Positions 50,679 to 61,730 of a stretch of 64,000 bases of DNA are shown one piece after another. The position numbers and the translations under genes are program-made. Each line of letters starts with the position of its first letter. Positions within the stretch are counted from its first letter, which is position 1. Source of the stretch: Roseospira marina (GTDB lineage Bacteria > Pseudomonadota > Alphaproteobacteria > Rhodospirillales > Rhodospirillaceae); contig NZ_JACIGJ010000010.1 of the NCBI RefSeq assembly GCF_014197855.1, positions 62,001 through 126,000 on the forward strand, written 5' to 3'. A model generated the notes under the pieces. The model worked only from the letters and a program-made list of their open reading frames with translations, was not told where the DNA came from and did no database searches.

Positions 50679-51179
50679 ATGCGCATCCTGGGGCTGGATC
50701 CGGGCCTGCGGGTCACGGGCTGGGGCATCGTGGAGGCGGCGGGCAACCGCCTGTCCCACATCGCCGACGGCGTCGTGACCAGCGACGAGCGGGACTCGCT
50801 GGCCGCGCGGCTGGCGCAGCTCCACGACGGCGTGATGGCGGTCATCGACCAGTTCGCCCCGGCCGAGGCGGCGGTGGAGGAAACCTTCGTCAACCGCAAC
50901 CCGGTCAGCACCCTGAAGCTGGGGCAGGCGCGCGGCGTCGTGATGCTCGCTCCGGCGCGCTGCGGCCTGCCGGTGGCGGAATACACCCCGAACGCCATCA
51001 AGAAGGCCGTGGTCGGGCGCGGCCATGCCGAGAAGGCCCAGGTCGAACTGATGGTGCGCACACTGCTACCCGGAGCCGACCCGGCGCGGGCGGACGCGGC
51101 CGATGCGCTCGCCGTCGCCATCTGTCATGCGCACCTGCGGGCCAGCCAGCGGGCGCTCCTTGCGGGAACCACCCGATGA
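50679..51179 (+). CDS. ruvC: Holliday junction resolvase RuvC
   Basis: 166-residue endonuclease that cuts Holliday junctions. The N-terminal [14 protein letters not shown] gives the first catalytic Asp, [20 protein letters not shown] the catalytic Glu and substrate loop, and [15 protein letters not shown] the last acidic pair. Length is normal. Its stop overlaps the ruvA start by ATGA. Confidence 0.96.
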   Translation: MRILGLDPGLRVTGWGIVEAAGNRLSHIADGVVTSDERDSLAARLAQLHDGVMAVIDQFAPAEAAVEETFVNRNPVSTLKLGQARGVVMLAPARCGLPVAEYTPNAIKKAVVGRGHAEKAQVELMVRTLLPGADPARADAADALAVAICHAHLRASQRALLAGTTR

Positions 51180-51817
51180 TCGCGGCCCTGCGCGGCATCG
51201 TGCTGGAGGCCGGGGAGGACGGGCTGGTCCTGGACGTGCACGGCGTCGGCTATCTGGTGTTCTGCTCCGGGCGGACGCTGGCGCGCCTGCCCGCGCCCGG
51301 CGGCGAGGTCGCCCTGGTGGTCGAAACCCAGGTGCGCGAGGACCACATCCACCTGTATGGCTTCATTGATGCCCTGGAGCGGGACTGCTTCCGCCTGCTG
51401 TCCACCGTGCAGGGGGTCGGGGCCAAGGTCGCGCTGGCGATCCTGTCCGTGGTGCCGGCGGAGCAGATGGGCCGTGTCTTGGCCGCGCAGGACAAGGCCA
51501 TGCTGACCCGCGCGGCGGGGGTGGGGCCGAAGCTGGCCGGGCGCATCGTGGCGGAGCTGAAGGATAAGGCCGCGCGCTTGGGCGCCCTGCCGGTGGCGAG
51601 CCCGGCCGGAGTGGCGCTGCCCGATGTGCCGGCCGCGACCAGCGCCGGACTGGCGGGCGGTGTGGTGGACGATGCGACCTCCGCCCTGGTCAACCTGGGT
51701 TATGGCCGCGCCGAGGCCTGGACCGCCGCGTCCGAAGCCGCATCCGCCCTGGGAGACGCCGCCACCGTCGAAACGACGCTGGGGGAAGCATTGCGGGCGT
51801 TGGGACGGGGGGAATGA
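51176..51817 (+). CDS. ruvA: Holliday junction branch-migration protein RuvA
   Basis: 213 residues, the junction-binding tetramer that recruits RuvB. It has the OB domain ([20 protein letters not shown]), the helix-hairpin-helix pair ([13 protein letters not shown] and [17 protein letters not shown]) and the C-terminal RuvB-binding domain ([19 protein letters not shown]). It overlaps ruvC by four bases. Normally ruvB follows directly; here about 2.3 kb of foreign AT-rich DNA intervenes. Confidence 0.96.
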   Translation: MIAALRGIVLEAGEDGLVLDVHGVGYLVFCSGRTLARLPAPGGEVALVVETQVREDHIHLYGFIDALERDCFRLLSTVQGVGAKVALAILSVVPAEQMGRVLAAQDKAMLTRAAGVGPKLAGRIVAELKDKAARLGALPVASPAGVALPDVPAATSAGLAGGVVDDATSALVNLGYGRAEAWTAASEAASALGDAATVETTLGEALRALGRGE

Positions 51818-52050
51818 AAGGCTATCGGATTATTCCCATTTCAAAATCAGCGCGAAACTTTAAGGAGAAATGAACCTGGAAAACCCTTATTAGGATCTGC
51901 ATGCCTGAACAGAATTCGATGGCGATATCGTTGCATCAGATGTACCTTTAACATGTCAAATTAGCTCAGTGCGAGGTTATTTGGTCGACTTTGAACAGCC
52001 TCTGTCTTTCGAATTCTGAAGGCGGCCTCACTTGGGTTAAGGAGCGACAA
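51818..52050. other. Left part of the AT-rich cassette, no supported gene
   Basis: Composition changes from about 70% GC to AT-rich within some 30 bases of the ruvA stop. The stretch includes TAAGGAGAAATG at 51861-51872 opening a seven-codon frame (MNLENPY, 51870-51893), which may be a relic or a leader peptide. The promoter for the ATPase gene should be here, but I cannot place it securely. Confidence 0.4.
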
Positions 52051-54016
52051 ATGGTAACGCGACCTGGAATTAACGGAAATTTTGATTTCTCACTGTACTC
52101 GTATGCGACGTCTAGAGTAATTGAACGATTTTCAGAATATTTTTATGTGACAAGATCAAATAAACCTATTAGTATTAATAATAGTAAATACGAATTTATT
52201 TTAATGAGAACTTCAGATGATTTAGCTCTTTCGCTCAATGTCGAACGAGAAATAGCAGTTGTTTTTGCTGATTACGAAACATTTGAAGCGCGCACCCTAT
52301 CTACTTACGACTATATTTATCAAATATTTGATGATAACAGAGTCGAGAAATCACTTCGCTTTCTTGTCAGTAGAGATCAAAATATAAAAGATAGCATCAG
52401 CCTTTACTGCAGCCAGGAGCCAGAGTACCCAGTTGTTATACCGTTTAAGTATGATGATTTTGAGATAATAAACAAAGATGTAATTTCTAGCGCAATACGA
52501 AGAAACTATCTGACGCGCGACTTATTTGGCCACCAATCGCCACTAAAGCAAGAATATTTCTTCTTCGGGAGAAATAATCTTGCAACAGAGGTAATCGATG
52601 AACATAAATCTGGTCAAAATAGTGGTTTATTTGGACTTAGAAAGAGCGGCAAAACCTCTACTATTTATGCAATACAGCGTCGCGCGAGAACATTGGGGGC
52701 AAAAACCTTATTTATCGACTGCCAAGACCCTGCGGTTTATGGAAAAAAATATAGCGAACTACTAGAATACATTGTAAGAGAATTAAGAAACGAGCTGTCT
52801 TTAAAAAAGATTAACGTATCCCTTGGAGAAAAAGAGGACGAAGTATCCGAAAAATTTAGAGAAGCAATGGCATCTCTTCTTGGACAACTTCGCTCTGATC
52901 TTCTGATAATATTTGATGAAATTGAAAACATTTCTCCAAAAACAGCGGCGTCTGAACATTGGCGCTCAGGTAATGACGCCCTACTATTTTGGCATATTTT
53001 GCGCTCATTTTTTCAGAAGCCATCTAAGTACAAAATAACTTTTTGTTTTGTTGGAACAAACCCAAATCTATTTGAAGAACCAAAAATAAACGATATAGAC
53101 AATCCCGTATATCTTTTTGCCCCGAAAACATTTATACCAATGCTCAGCATTGAAGATACAAAAAAAATGATAAAGAGGCTTTCTTATTTCATGGGCCTTA
53201 TATTTGATGACAAAGTAATAACAAATATACACTCTATGTTCGGAGGGCATCCTTTTTTTTATACGACAACTCTGTAGCAATATACATAAAACCGCACCCC
53301 ACATCCGACCCGTTCACGTGTCCATAAGAATGTGTGAACAATCCAGACTATCAGCTTGGTCCGACATCAATACCTATGTAGGCCAAATTATTCACTCCTT
53401 AAAATCGTTTTATCCTGATGAGTACGAAATGATCTGCTATCTCGCCTCAGGCGATACATCAACATTTAATTCCATCGCAATCTCAATGCCTCAATTTACG
53501 GAGCACCTAATCGGTTATGGTATTATTGTAAAAAGAGGCGATGATTTCGAATTTTCCTTTGAAGCTATACTCGATTCCATGAAAAATATTTTAAATTCAA
53601 ATACATATTACGATGAAAAAAAAGTTCGAATAGAAATTTCCGAGCGGCGAAATTCGGTTGAGGAAAATTTCAGAACTTTTCTATACTACTGGTCTCTAAA
53701 TTTAAACGATGATGTATAGATATCAATACTTAATTCTTGCCTTGACGAAAAAACCAGAAATCGAATCAACACAAATAAGCGTAATGAATTATTTTCTAGA
53801 AACAGAAGTCCACTATATTTTGTTGATTTGATGGCGTTTGTTGACAAATGCTCGGCTCTAGATTCAACTGAATACACAAAACATGATATTAAATCCGCAA
53901 TATCCATTGTCAATAAATATAGGATAGATGCCCATGCAAAAACAATAACGAAAAATGAATATGATAAAGTAAACAAATCTCTAATCGTTCTTGAGTCGAT
54001 AACGTCTCCACCATAG
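52051..54016 (+). pseudogene. STAND-like P-loop ATPase, probable defence gene, broken by one frameshift and one stop
   Basis: Starts at the ATG at 52051 behind TAAGGAG. Layout of the restored ~654-codon protein: an N-terminal alpha/beta domain of about 170 residues I cannot assign; an ATPase with Walker A GLFGLRKSGKTST (Lys201) and Walker B LLIIFDEIENI (Asp289-Glu290); then GGHPFF. Removing one T from the T8 run at 53253-53260 restores the family motif GGHPFFIRQLC and continues in frame through a winged helix (EYEMICYLASGDTSTFNSI). An in-frame TAG at 53717-53719 interrupts a C-terminal helical domain ending NKYRIDAHAKTITKNEYDKV, which has HEPN-like character. Without repair the first product is 408 residues. 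GC content is far below that of the neighbours, indicating transfer. Such ATPase-HEPN proteins are often antiviral; that role is inferred. Confidence 0.7.
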
Positions 54017-54165
54017 GGATTTATTTCTTTGTACGCAGCCCAGAATAAATATGATTAATCAATGCAAAAAAAAATGACCGCCTCATTATACTTCCATCCG
54101 TTCTTTTTTCTCAAAAAACTTCTTTAGCTACGCCGCCGTATCGCATCCCCCCGGCACTCGGTAGT
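54017..54165. other. Right edge of the AT-rich cassette and ruvB leader
   Basis: AT-rich until about 54125, then abruptly GC-rich. No inverted or direct repeats marking a transposon end are obvious. No clear Shine-Dalgarno sequence precedes the ruvB ATG. Confidence 0.4.
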
Positions 54166-55286
<1,121 letters not shown>

Positions 55287-55290
<4 letters not shown>

Positions 55291-55799
55291 CCGCCGATAT
55301 GGATCCCGCGCCCCAAGGTGGCCTGTTTCGGGGCGCCACGCATGTGATGCCGATCCGGGTGTATTACGAGAACACCGACGCGGGCGGCATCGTCTATCAC
55401 GCCGACTACCTAAACTTCGCCGAGCGCGCCCGCACCGAGATGATGCGCCGCTTCGGGCTGGCGCACCGCGACCTGATGGAGGAGGCCGGGGTGGCCTTCG
55501 CCGTCCAGCAGGCCCACGCCACCTACCGCCGACCCGCCCGCCTGGACGACCTGCTGATGGTCGAAACGGAGGTGCTGGAGGTCGGCGGCGCCAGCATGCG
55601 TGTGCGCCAGAACATCACGCGCGACGGCGAGCTGATGGTCGCCATCGAGCTGCGGCTGGCCATGATCAACGCCCGGGGCCGGCCCGACCGCATCCCCGCC
55701 TCGCTGCGGCGGGCGCTGCAAGAGCACCTGCGAACCCACCCGACCGGGGGCGACGCGCCCGACGCGCGCCCTCGGCACGACCGCCCCGCCCACGTTTAG
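55287..55799 (+). CDS. ybgC: Tol-Pal-associated acyl-CoA thioesterase
   Basis: 170-residue hot-dog-fold thioesterase found at the head of tol-pal operons. The family pattern is [22 protein letters not shown] with the catalytic Asp, followed by [19 protein letters not shown] precedes a TTG start at 55287 that overlaps the ruvB stop; an ATG four codons later is the alternative. It acts on short-chain or phospholipid-linked acyl groups in the cytosol. Confidence 0.92.
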
Positions 55800-55822
55800 C
55801 CACGGACCGTGACGGACAGACC

Positions 55823-56773
55823 ATGGACACTGTGATCCTCGACATCGGCGCCGCGCTGAGCCATCTCGCGCACAGCCTCACCCAGGGTGCCGCCGGGTTC
55901 GCCGACCTGGTGCAGGCGCAGCCGCCGTCGCCCTCGGCCGCCCCGGTCGGCGAGGCCGCCCGCGAACTGCTGCCCGGCGCGACCGGCGCGGCCGGCGCGG
56001 CGGGTGGCATGCCAGCGGGCGCCGCCGGCGGGCACGGCCTCGCGGCGACCAAGCTGGACCCGCTCAGCCTGTTCTGGCAGGCGGACATCATCGTCAAGGC
56101 CGTGATGCTCATGCTGATCTCGGCCTCGGTCTGGTCCTGGGCCATCATCATCGACAAGTCCATGCGCTTGAAGATGCTGTACCGGCGCGCCAATGCGTTC
56201 GAGGACCGGTTCTGGTCCGGCGGCTCGCTGGAGGATCTGTGCGACCGCATGGGGCCGAACCCGAAGGACCCGATGACGTCGCTGTTCCTCGCCGCCATGC
56301 GGGAGTGGCGCCGCGCCACCGGACGCGAGGGCGGGGCCACCCTGTCCGCCAGCCTGGGACAGCGCATCGACCGCGTCATGCAAATCACCATGAGCCGCGA
56401 GATCGACGGGCTGGAACGGCGCCTGGGCTTCCTGGCCTCGACCGGCTCGGTCGCGCCCTTCGTTGGGCTGTTCGGCACCGTCTGGGGCATCATGAACAGC
56501 TTCCACGCCATCGGCGCGTCGAAGGACACCAGCCTCGCCACGGTCGCCCCGGGCATCGCGGAAGCCCTGTTCGCCACCGCCATCGGTCTGGTCGCGGCCA
56601 TCCCGGCGGTGGTCGCCTACAACAAGCTGTCCACCGACATCGACCGCTACGCCCGCCGACTGGAGGCGTTCGCCGGTGAGTTCAGCGCCATCCTGTCCCG
56701 CCAGATTGAGGAGCGCATCCATCCGACCCCCCGGTCGGAGCGACTGCACCTCAACGGCGACCGCGACGACTGA
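55823..56773 (+). CDS. tolQ: Tol-Pal system protein TolQ
   Basis: 316-residue inner-membrane proton-channel subunit (ExbB/MotA family). Three membrane helices: about 88-110 (IIVKAVMLMLISASVWSWAI), about 210-230 (FVGLFGTVWGIMNSFHAIG) and about 248-268 (FATAIGLVAAIPAVVAYNKL). The ~85-residue Ala/Gly-rich N-terminal extension is longer than in E. coli TolQ. With TolR it uses the proton gradient to energise TolA for envelope constriction at division. Confidence 0.94.
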   Translation: MDTVILDIGAALSHLAHSLTQGAAGFADLVQAQPPSPSAAPVGEAARELLPGATGAAGAAGGMPAGAAGGHGLAATKLDPLSLFWQADIIVKAVMLMLISASVWSWAIIIDKSMRLKMLYRRANAFEDRFWSGGSLEDLCDRMGPNPKDPMTSLFLAAMREWRRATGREGGATLSASLGQRIDRVMQITMSREIDGLERRLGFLASTGSVAPFVGLFGTVWGIMNSFHAIGASKDTSLATVAPGIAEALFATAIGLVAAIPAVVAYNKLSTDIDRYARRLEAFAGEFSAILSRQIEERIHPTPRSERLHLNGDRDD

Positions 56774-56828
56774 CCCCGACGCCGAGCCCCCAAAGCTCCC
56801 ACGTCCCAAGCGGAGAGAGGCCGAAAGC

Positions 56829-57272
56829 ATGGGTGCCAGCCTGCAACCGCGCGGCGGCGGCGGAAGCCGTCCCCGGCGCCGCCCGATGAGCGAGATCAAC
56901 GTCACGCCGATGGTCGACGTGATGCTGGTGCTGCTCGTCATCTTTATGGTGACCGCGCCCTTGTTGGTGACGGGCGTGGACGTGGACCTGCCGCGCGCCA
57001 GCAGCCCCAGCCTGGATCAGGACAACACCGCCCTGACGGTGACGGTGCAGGGCGACGGCCGGCTGTTCATCAATCAGACGGAGGTCCCACTGAGCGCGTT
57101 GGCGGCCCGCATGGATGCCATCACCGGCGCCAACCCCGACGCCCGCGTGTACGTGCGCGGCGACGAGGGCGTGCCCTACGGCCGCGTCATGGCGGCCATG
57201 GGCGCGCTGTACGACGCCGGCTACCGGCGCGTGGCGCTGATCACCCAACCGCCGTCCGGCGCGGCGCGATAA
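56829..57272 (+). CDS. tolR: Tol-Pal system protein TolR
   Basis: 147 residues, ExbD family. Gly/Arg-rich N-terminus, then [21 protein letters not shown], the single membrane helix with the proton-relay Asp, and a periplasmic domain with [25 protein letters not shown] precedes the ATG at 56829. Confidence 0.94.
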   Translation: MGASLQPRGGGGSRPRRRPMSEINVTPMVDVMLVLLVIFMVTAPLLVTGVDVDLPRASSPSLDQDNTALTVTVQGDGRLFINQTEVPLSALAARMDAITGANPDARVYVRGDEGVPYGRVMAAMGALYDAGYRRVALITQPPSGAAR

Positions 57273-57288
57273 GGTCCCAGGTCCCATC

Positions 57289-58227
57289 ATGACCCGCGGC
57301 GTTGTTATTTCCGGTGTGGTGCATATCGCGGTCCTGCTGCTGGCGTGGCTGGGCCTGCCCCAGGTGTTGCGCGCCCCGCCGGAGCGCCAGCCACTGGTGG
57401 TCGAACTGGTGGAGATCGCCGACGAGACCACCTCGGTCACGCCGGAGCCCACACCACCGCAACCCGAGCAGAAACCCGAGCCGGAGCCGCGCCCACAGCC
57501 GACTCCGCCCCCGCAGCCGCAGCCGGTCCAGCCACCGCCCGAGCCGGAACCCGAACCCGAGCCGGAGCCGGAACCCGAACCCGTGCCGGAACCCGCACCC
57601 GAGCCCGAACCGCAGCCTGAACCTGCGCCCGAGCCCGAACCGGAGCCTGCGCCGGCCCCGCCGCCCGAGCCGGAACCCGAGCCGGAACCGGAACCCCAAC
57701 CGGAGCCGGAGGCCGCCACGCCCCCGCCGCCGCTGCCCACGACAAAGCCGACGGCACCGCCGCGTCCCCAACGCGCAACACCGCCGCCGGCCGAGACGCC
57801 GCAACCGCGCGAGGACAGCGCCGACGCCGTGGTCGACGATCTGCTGCGCAATCTGCTCGATCAGCCGTCGCAGGCCACGCCGCCGCCCTCCAACAGCGGC
57901 GGCCGCCTGTCGGACCGGCAGACCATGACGGAGCTGGACGCGATCAAGAAGCGCATCGCCGATCACGTGCGCGAAAACTGGCGATTCAACGCCGGAGGCC
58001 GCAACGTGATGGAGATGGCCGCCGAAATCCGGGTGCGCGTGCAGCCCGACGGCACCGTGACCGGCGTGCAGATCGTCGGCGGGACCGGACGCTACGGGTC
58101 GGACCCGCTTTTCACGGCGTTCGCGGAGTCCGCCCGACGGGCTGTACTCATCGCCAGCCCGCTGCCGATCCCGCGCGAGTATTATGACCAGTTGAACGAC
58201 TTCACGTTCGTCTTCACACCCCAGTGA
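57289..58227 (+). CDS. tolA: Tol-Pal system protein TolA with Pro-Glu-rich spacer
   Basis: 312 residues. N-terminal membrane anchor ([19 protein letters not shown], about 5-23); a central spacer of about 120 residues made almost entirely of Pro-Glu repeats (about 60-180); and a C-terminal TonB/TolA domain ([20 protein letters not shown] to [10 protein letters not shown]). Most TolA proteins have an Ala/Lys-rich helical spacer, so a TonB-like Pro-Glu spacer is notable, but the tolQR context and C-terminal domain favour TolA. tolB and pal do not follow; a convergent chemoreceptor gene ends the operon. Confidence 0.85.
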   Translation: MTRGVVISGVVHIAVLLLAWLGLPQVLRAPPERQPLVVELVEIADETTSVTPEPTPPQPEQKPEPEPRPQPTPPPQPQPVQPPPEPEPEPEPEPEPEPVPEPAPEPEPQPEPAPEPEPEPAPAPPPEPEPEPEPEPQPEPEAATPPPPLPTTKPTAPPRPQRATPPPAETPQPREDSADAVVDDLLRNLLDQPSQATPPPSNSGGRLSDRQTMTELDAIKKRIADHVRENWRFNAGGRNVMEMAAEIRVRVQPDGTVTGVQIVGGTGRYGSDPLFTAFAESARRAVLIASPLPIPREYYDQLNDFTFVFTPQ

Positions 58228-58279
58228 CTCGGACCGGATCCGGGCCGGCCGTCTCAAGGCCGGCCCGGTCGGCGCGGGG

Positions 58280-60265
58280 TCAGGGGCCTTGGCGTCGGCC
58301 CTGTTTGACCAGCGCACGGAACGCGCCCATCTGCTCCGCCTCCACCTCCAGCCGTACGTGCGCCGAGTTTTCGGTCAGAGTGACCACGGAGCCGCTCACG
58401 GTCCCGACCTGGGGCAGAGACACCGTAAACACCTTGCCCGTTTCGAGGCCCTGTGTGCGGTCGAGGATCCCAGCGCCGCTGGAGGCAAGCGCCCGCAGAA
58501 GGCTTCGGACCGATCCCCCCCCGGTGACATCGAGGGTCACCGGCTGGTCCAAGCCGTGCAGGATGGCACCCTCCCCGCTGTCGGCGCGGGATTCGGTCAC
58601 GATCCGCTTCAGGGCGGCGTGCATGCCGTCCATCAGGCTCCGCACCTCCTGGGCGCCGTCCTGCACCCGAGAGGCCAGATCCGTCGCGACGGCGCTGCTG
58701 TCGGACACCCGGGATATGTTGGTCGAGGACACCTGCGTGCTGAGCGCCGCGGCCTGGGCGTTGTGGCTGATCTCGCCGGTGGCCGCGCTTTGCTCCTCCA
58801 CCGCCCCGGAAATGGCCGTGGTGATTTCGCTGAGCCGGTCGATCACCTCGCCGATTCGCCGGATCGCCGCCACCGCCTCCTGTGTGGCCGACTGAATGCC
58901 CCCGATCTGACTCGCAATCTGATCGGTCGCATGCGCGGTCTGGTTGGCCAGGGTCTTGACCTCGTTGGCGACCACCGCGAACCCCTTCCCGGCATCACCC
59001 GCACGCGCGGCCTCAATGGTCGCGTTCAGCGCCAGCAGGTTCGTCTGCTTCGCGATGTCGCTGATCAGGTTCACGACCTCGCCGATCTGTCCCACCGCCG
59101 TCGCAAGGCCCCCGACTTTGACGTTGGTCGTGTCGGCCTCTTGAACCGCGTCACGCGCGACCTGGGCGGCCGACGTCACCTGGTTGCTGATCTCATTGAT
59201 CGAGGCGGACAGTTCTTCGGCCGCCGCCGCCACGGCATCCACGCTGGACGACGACTCCGCCGAGGCGGCTGAGGCGGCACCTGCGCCCCCGGCCGCGTCT
59301 TCAATGGCACCCGCCATCTCGGCGGACGCCTGCTTCAGGGTATCCGCTTGCCCCAGAACCTTCGCCAGGGCGCCGTTCACCTCTTCTTCCAGGGCGTTGG
59401 TGAGCGCCAGCATTTCCGCCCTCACCTGACGGTCGTTGCGTTGAGCCAGCGCGGCCTGTTCGGCGCTCAACCGCGCGACCTCGCGCGCGTTGTCACGGAA
59501 GACATGCACGGAGTCCGCCATCTCGCCGACCTCGTCGCGCCGCTCCGTGTCCGGGATGTCGATGTCCAGATCACCAGCCGCCAGCGCCTTCATCGACGCC
59601 GTCAACTCCCGCAACGGCCGGACGATGGCGCGAATGATCACCATCGCGCCCCCGGCCGCGATCACGAGAATCACCACCGCGACCGACGCGAACTGAACCG
59701 CATTCTTGAAGGCCAGCGCATTGATGTCCGCGACGTAGGCCCCGCTGCCCACGGACCACTGCCACGCCGGCACCGCCTTAGCCCAGGAGATCTTCATCTC
59801 AGGTTCGTCAGACCCCGGTCGCGGATACCAGTACTGGACCTCGCCCCCGCCGGACCGGGCCGCTGCCACCAATTCCCGGGTGATATACAGACCATTTGAA
59901 TCCTGCGAGTCTGCCCGATCTTGCCCCTCAAGATTGGTGCGCGCGCCATGAACCAACAAGCGCCCCTCAAAGTTGTGGACAAAGATATAGTTCATGCCGC
60001 CTTCATACCGAATGGCCCGAATGGCCTCGCTCGCCCGCTGTTTCGCGGTCTCTTCGTCCATGCGACCGGCGGCGGCCTCCTGTTGAAAGTGCTCCGCGAT
60101 GCCGGCCGCGGATTCGACAACCGTTCGCACCAGATTCATCCGCTCGGTCATCAATGCGTTGCGCATCAGGACGGTCGACACGATGACCAGCCCGACAAGG
60201 CCGAGGCCGGCCAGGCCCGTCGGGATCCAGATCTTACGACCAATTTTCATATTCTTAAGCGACAT
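58280..60265 (-). CDS. Methyl-accepting chemotaxis protein with Cache sensor and C-terminal PilZ-like tail
   Basis: 661 residues. Helix 1 about 11-34; a periplasmic single Cache_2 domain with [19 protein letters not shown] and [18 protein letters not shown]; helix 2 about 188-212; HAMP; and a signalling domain with tip [20 protein letters not shown]. After the MCP helices comes an extra 80-residue beta-rich tail ([29 protein letters not shown]) resembling a PilZ barrel without the RxxxR motif. AGGAGAAAC before the ATG at 60263-60265 fixes the start. Confidence 0.9.
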   Translation of the reverse strand: MSLKNMKIGRKIWIPTGLAGLGLVGLVIVSTVLMRNALMTERMNLVRTVVESAAGIAEHFQQEAAAGRMDEETAKQRASEAIRAIRYEGGMNYIFVHNFEGRLLVHGARTNLEGQDRADSQDSNGLYITRELVAAARSGGGEVQYWYPRPGSDEPEMKISWAKAVPAWQWSVGSGAYVADINALAFKNAVQFASVAVVILVIAAGGAMVIIRAIVRPLRELTASMKALAAGDLDIDIPDTERRDEVGEMADSVHVFRDNAREVARLSAEQAALAQRNDRQVRAEMLALTNALEEEVNGALAKVLGQADTLKQASAEMAGAIEDAAGGAGAASAASAESSSSVDAVAAAAEELSASINEISNQVTSAAQVARDAVQEADTTNVKVGGLATAVGQIGEVVNLISDIAKQTNLLALNATIEAARAGDAGKGFAVVANEVKTLANQTAHATDQIASQIGGIQSATQEAVAAIRRIGEVIDRLSEITTAISGAVEEQSAATGEISHNAQAAALSTQVSSTNISRVSDSSAVATDLASRVQDGAQEVRSLMDGMHAALKRIVTESRADSGEGAILHGLDQPVTLDVTGGGSVRSLLRALASSGAGILDRTQGLETGKVFTVSLPQVGTVSGSVVTLTENSAHVRLEVEAEQMGAFRALVKQGRRQGP

Positions 60266-60454
60266 CGGGTTTCTCCTTCTGAGAACGCGGGTGGACAGCG
60301 TCGAAACCCGACGTGTCAAATGCTCGGACATCAGCGCGTCCCATGACGCATGGGTGGCGCACTGTTATATTTTCGACCAAAGCAGAACGCTCCCAAACCA
60401 TTCCCTATCCTTCCTTGTTTGTTCTGGACAGAACCATGATTCCGCACACCTTTT

Positions 60455-60466
60455 TATTGTTATAAT
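60455..60466 (+). promoter_or_regulatory. Extended -10 promoter for a putative small RNA
   Basis: TTATTGTTATAAT contains a full TATAAT (60461-60466) preceded by TG-N, an extended -10 element that can act without a good -35. Transcription would start near 60473. Confidence 0.5.
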
Positions 60467-60472
60467 GACGAA

Positions 60473-60558
60473 CAGTACTTTATTTTTGCCTAAGTCGCAC
60501 CGTACTCCTGGGCATCGCGCGGGACGGTTCACGTCAGGCTTGAACCGTCCCGCGTTTT
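60473..60558 (+). ncRNA. Putative small RNA
   Basis: A stretch of about 86 bases between the extended -10 promoter and a strong terminator, with no reading frame of note and no gene ending or starting nearby on this strand. The orphan promoter-terminator pair suggests a short independent transcript. No known RNA family is recognised. Confidence 0.4.
60518..60558 (+). terminator. Strong intrinsic terminator
   Basis: CGCGGGACGGTTCA and TGAACCGTCCCGCG form a perfect 14-bp stem with a 9-base loop, followed by TTTT. It ends the putative small RNA. Confidence 0.75.
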
Positions 60559-60832
60559 GAGACGCACTTTGGAGGCACATCGGCCCGCGCTCGCGGCGCC
60601 CGGACGCGGGCAGACCCTGTCGAAGCCATCACATGCGCGGCGTCTGGCGCCAAACGCCTGGTTTCGCTACCAAGGGGCAGCGACCGGCATCACCAACCGG
60701 CGGCGTGCCGCGCTTTGAGCAAGGCCCGTGCCATGCGCGGCACCCGACGCGCCCCCGGGACGGGGATTGAGGCCGCGATCTGGGGCCGGCATCCCGGGCC
60801 GGCGCCACCCGCTCGGTGACAGGGGGCGCGTC

Positions 60833-61723
60833 GTGATCGTATCCGCCAGCTATCGCACCGACATTCCCGCCTTCCACGCTCGCTGGTTCCAGGCCCGGCT
60901 GGCGGCGGGCGAGGCGTGGGTCACCAACCCCTACGGCGGCCGGCCGTCGCGGGTCTCCTTGGCGGCGGGGGATGTCGACGGCTGGGTGTTCTGGACCCGC
61001 AACCCGCTGCCCTTCATGGACGCTTTGGAGGCGGTGGCGGCCCGGGGCGAGCCCTTCACGGTGCAGATGACCGTGCTGGGCTATCCGCGCGCGCTGGATA
61101 CGGCGGTGATCCCGCCCGACCGCGCCCTTCCCGCGATGGCGGCGCTGCGGGATCGGTTCGGCCCGCGAGCCGTGGTCTGGCGCCACGATCCCATTGTGTT
61201 CACGGACCTCACGCCGGCCGCGTGGCACCGCGAACGCTTCGCGCGGCACGCGGTGGCCCTGCGCGGCGTGGTGGACGAGGTCGTACTGTCGGTGATGCAG
61301 GTCTACGCCAAGACACGGCGCGGCCTGGACGCACGGGCGCGCCAGCATGGCTTTGCCTGGCGCGATCCGCCGGACGACGAAAAGCGCGCCCTGCTGGCGG
61401 ACCTGGCGGAGATTGGCGCCCAGGAGGGCCTACGGGTGTCGCTGTGCGGTCAGGAGGCATTGCGCGCTGGCCTGCCCGGTGTCGCGCCGGCGGCCTGCAT
61501 TGATGCTGCACGCTTGGCCGACGTGGCGGGCCGGCAGATCAAAGCCCGGCCCAAACCCCATCGGACCTGCGGCTGCGCGGAAAGCCGGGACATCGGCGCC
61601 TACGACACCTGCCCGCACGGCTGCGCCTACTGTTATGCCGTGCGAAACGTAACGCTGGCCAAGCAACGCTATGCGGCGCACGACCCGGCGTCGCCGTTCC
61701 TGGAAAAGCCGGCGCCGGACTAA
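60833..61723 (+). CDS. DUF1848 family protein with C-terminal Cys cluster
   Basis: 296 residues. It begins with a GTG (VIVSASYRTDIPAFHARWF) behind CAGGGGGCG; earlier ATG codons would add Arg/Pro-rich residues. The family text includes NPYGGRPSRVSL and DGWVFWTRNPLPFMDAL. The C-terminus has CGCAESRDIGAYDTCPHGCAYCYA, a CxxxCxxC cluster that could bind an iron-sulfur centre as in radical-SAM-like proteins. The function of DUF1848 is unknown. Confidence 0.85.
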   Translation: MIVSASYRTDIPAFHARWFQARLAAGEAWVTNPYGGRPSRVSLAAGDVDGWVFWTRNPLPFMDALEAVAARGEPFTVQMTVLGYPRALDTAVIPPDRALPAMAALRDRFGPRAVVWRHDPIVFTDLTPAAWHRERFARHAVALRGVVDEVVLSVMQVYAKTRRGLDARARQHGFAWRDPPDDEKRALLADLAEIGAQEGLRVSLCGQEALRAGLPGVAPAACIDAARLADVAGRQIKARPKPHRTCGCAESRDIGAYDTCPHGCAYCYAVRNVTLAKQRYAAHDPASPFLEKPAPD

Positions 61724-61730
61724 CGCCCCG

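Noticed and set aside
51870-51893. Seven-codon frame (MNLENPY) with a good ribosome site
   Set aside because: Too short to support. It could be a leader peptide or chance in AT-rich DNA.
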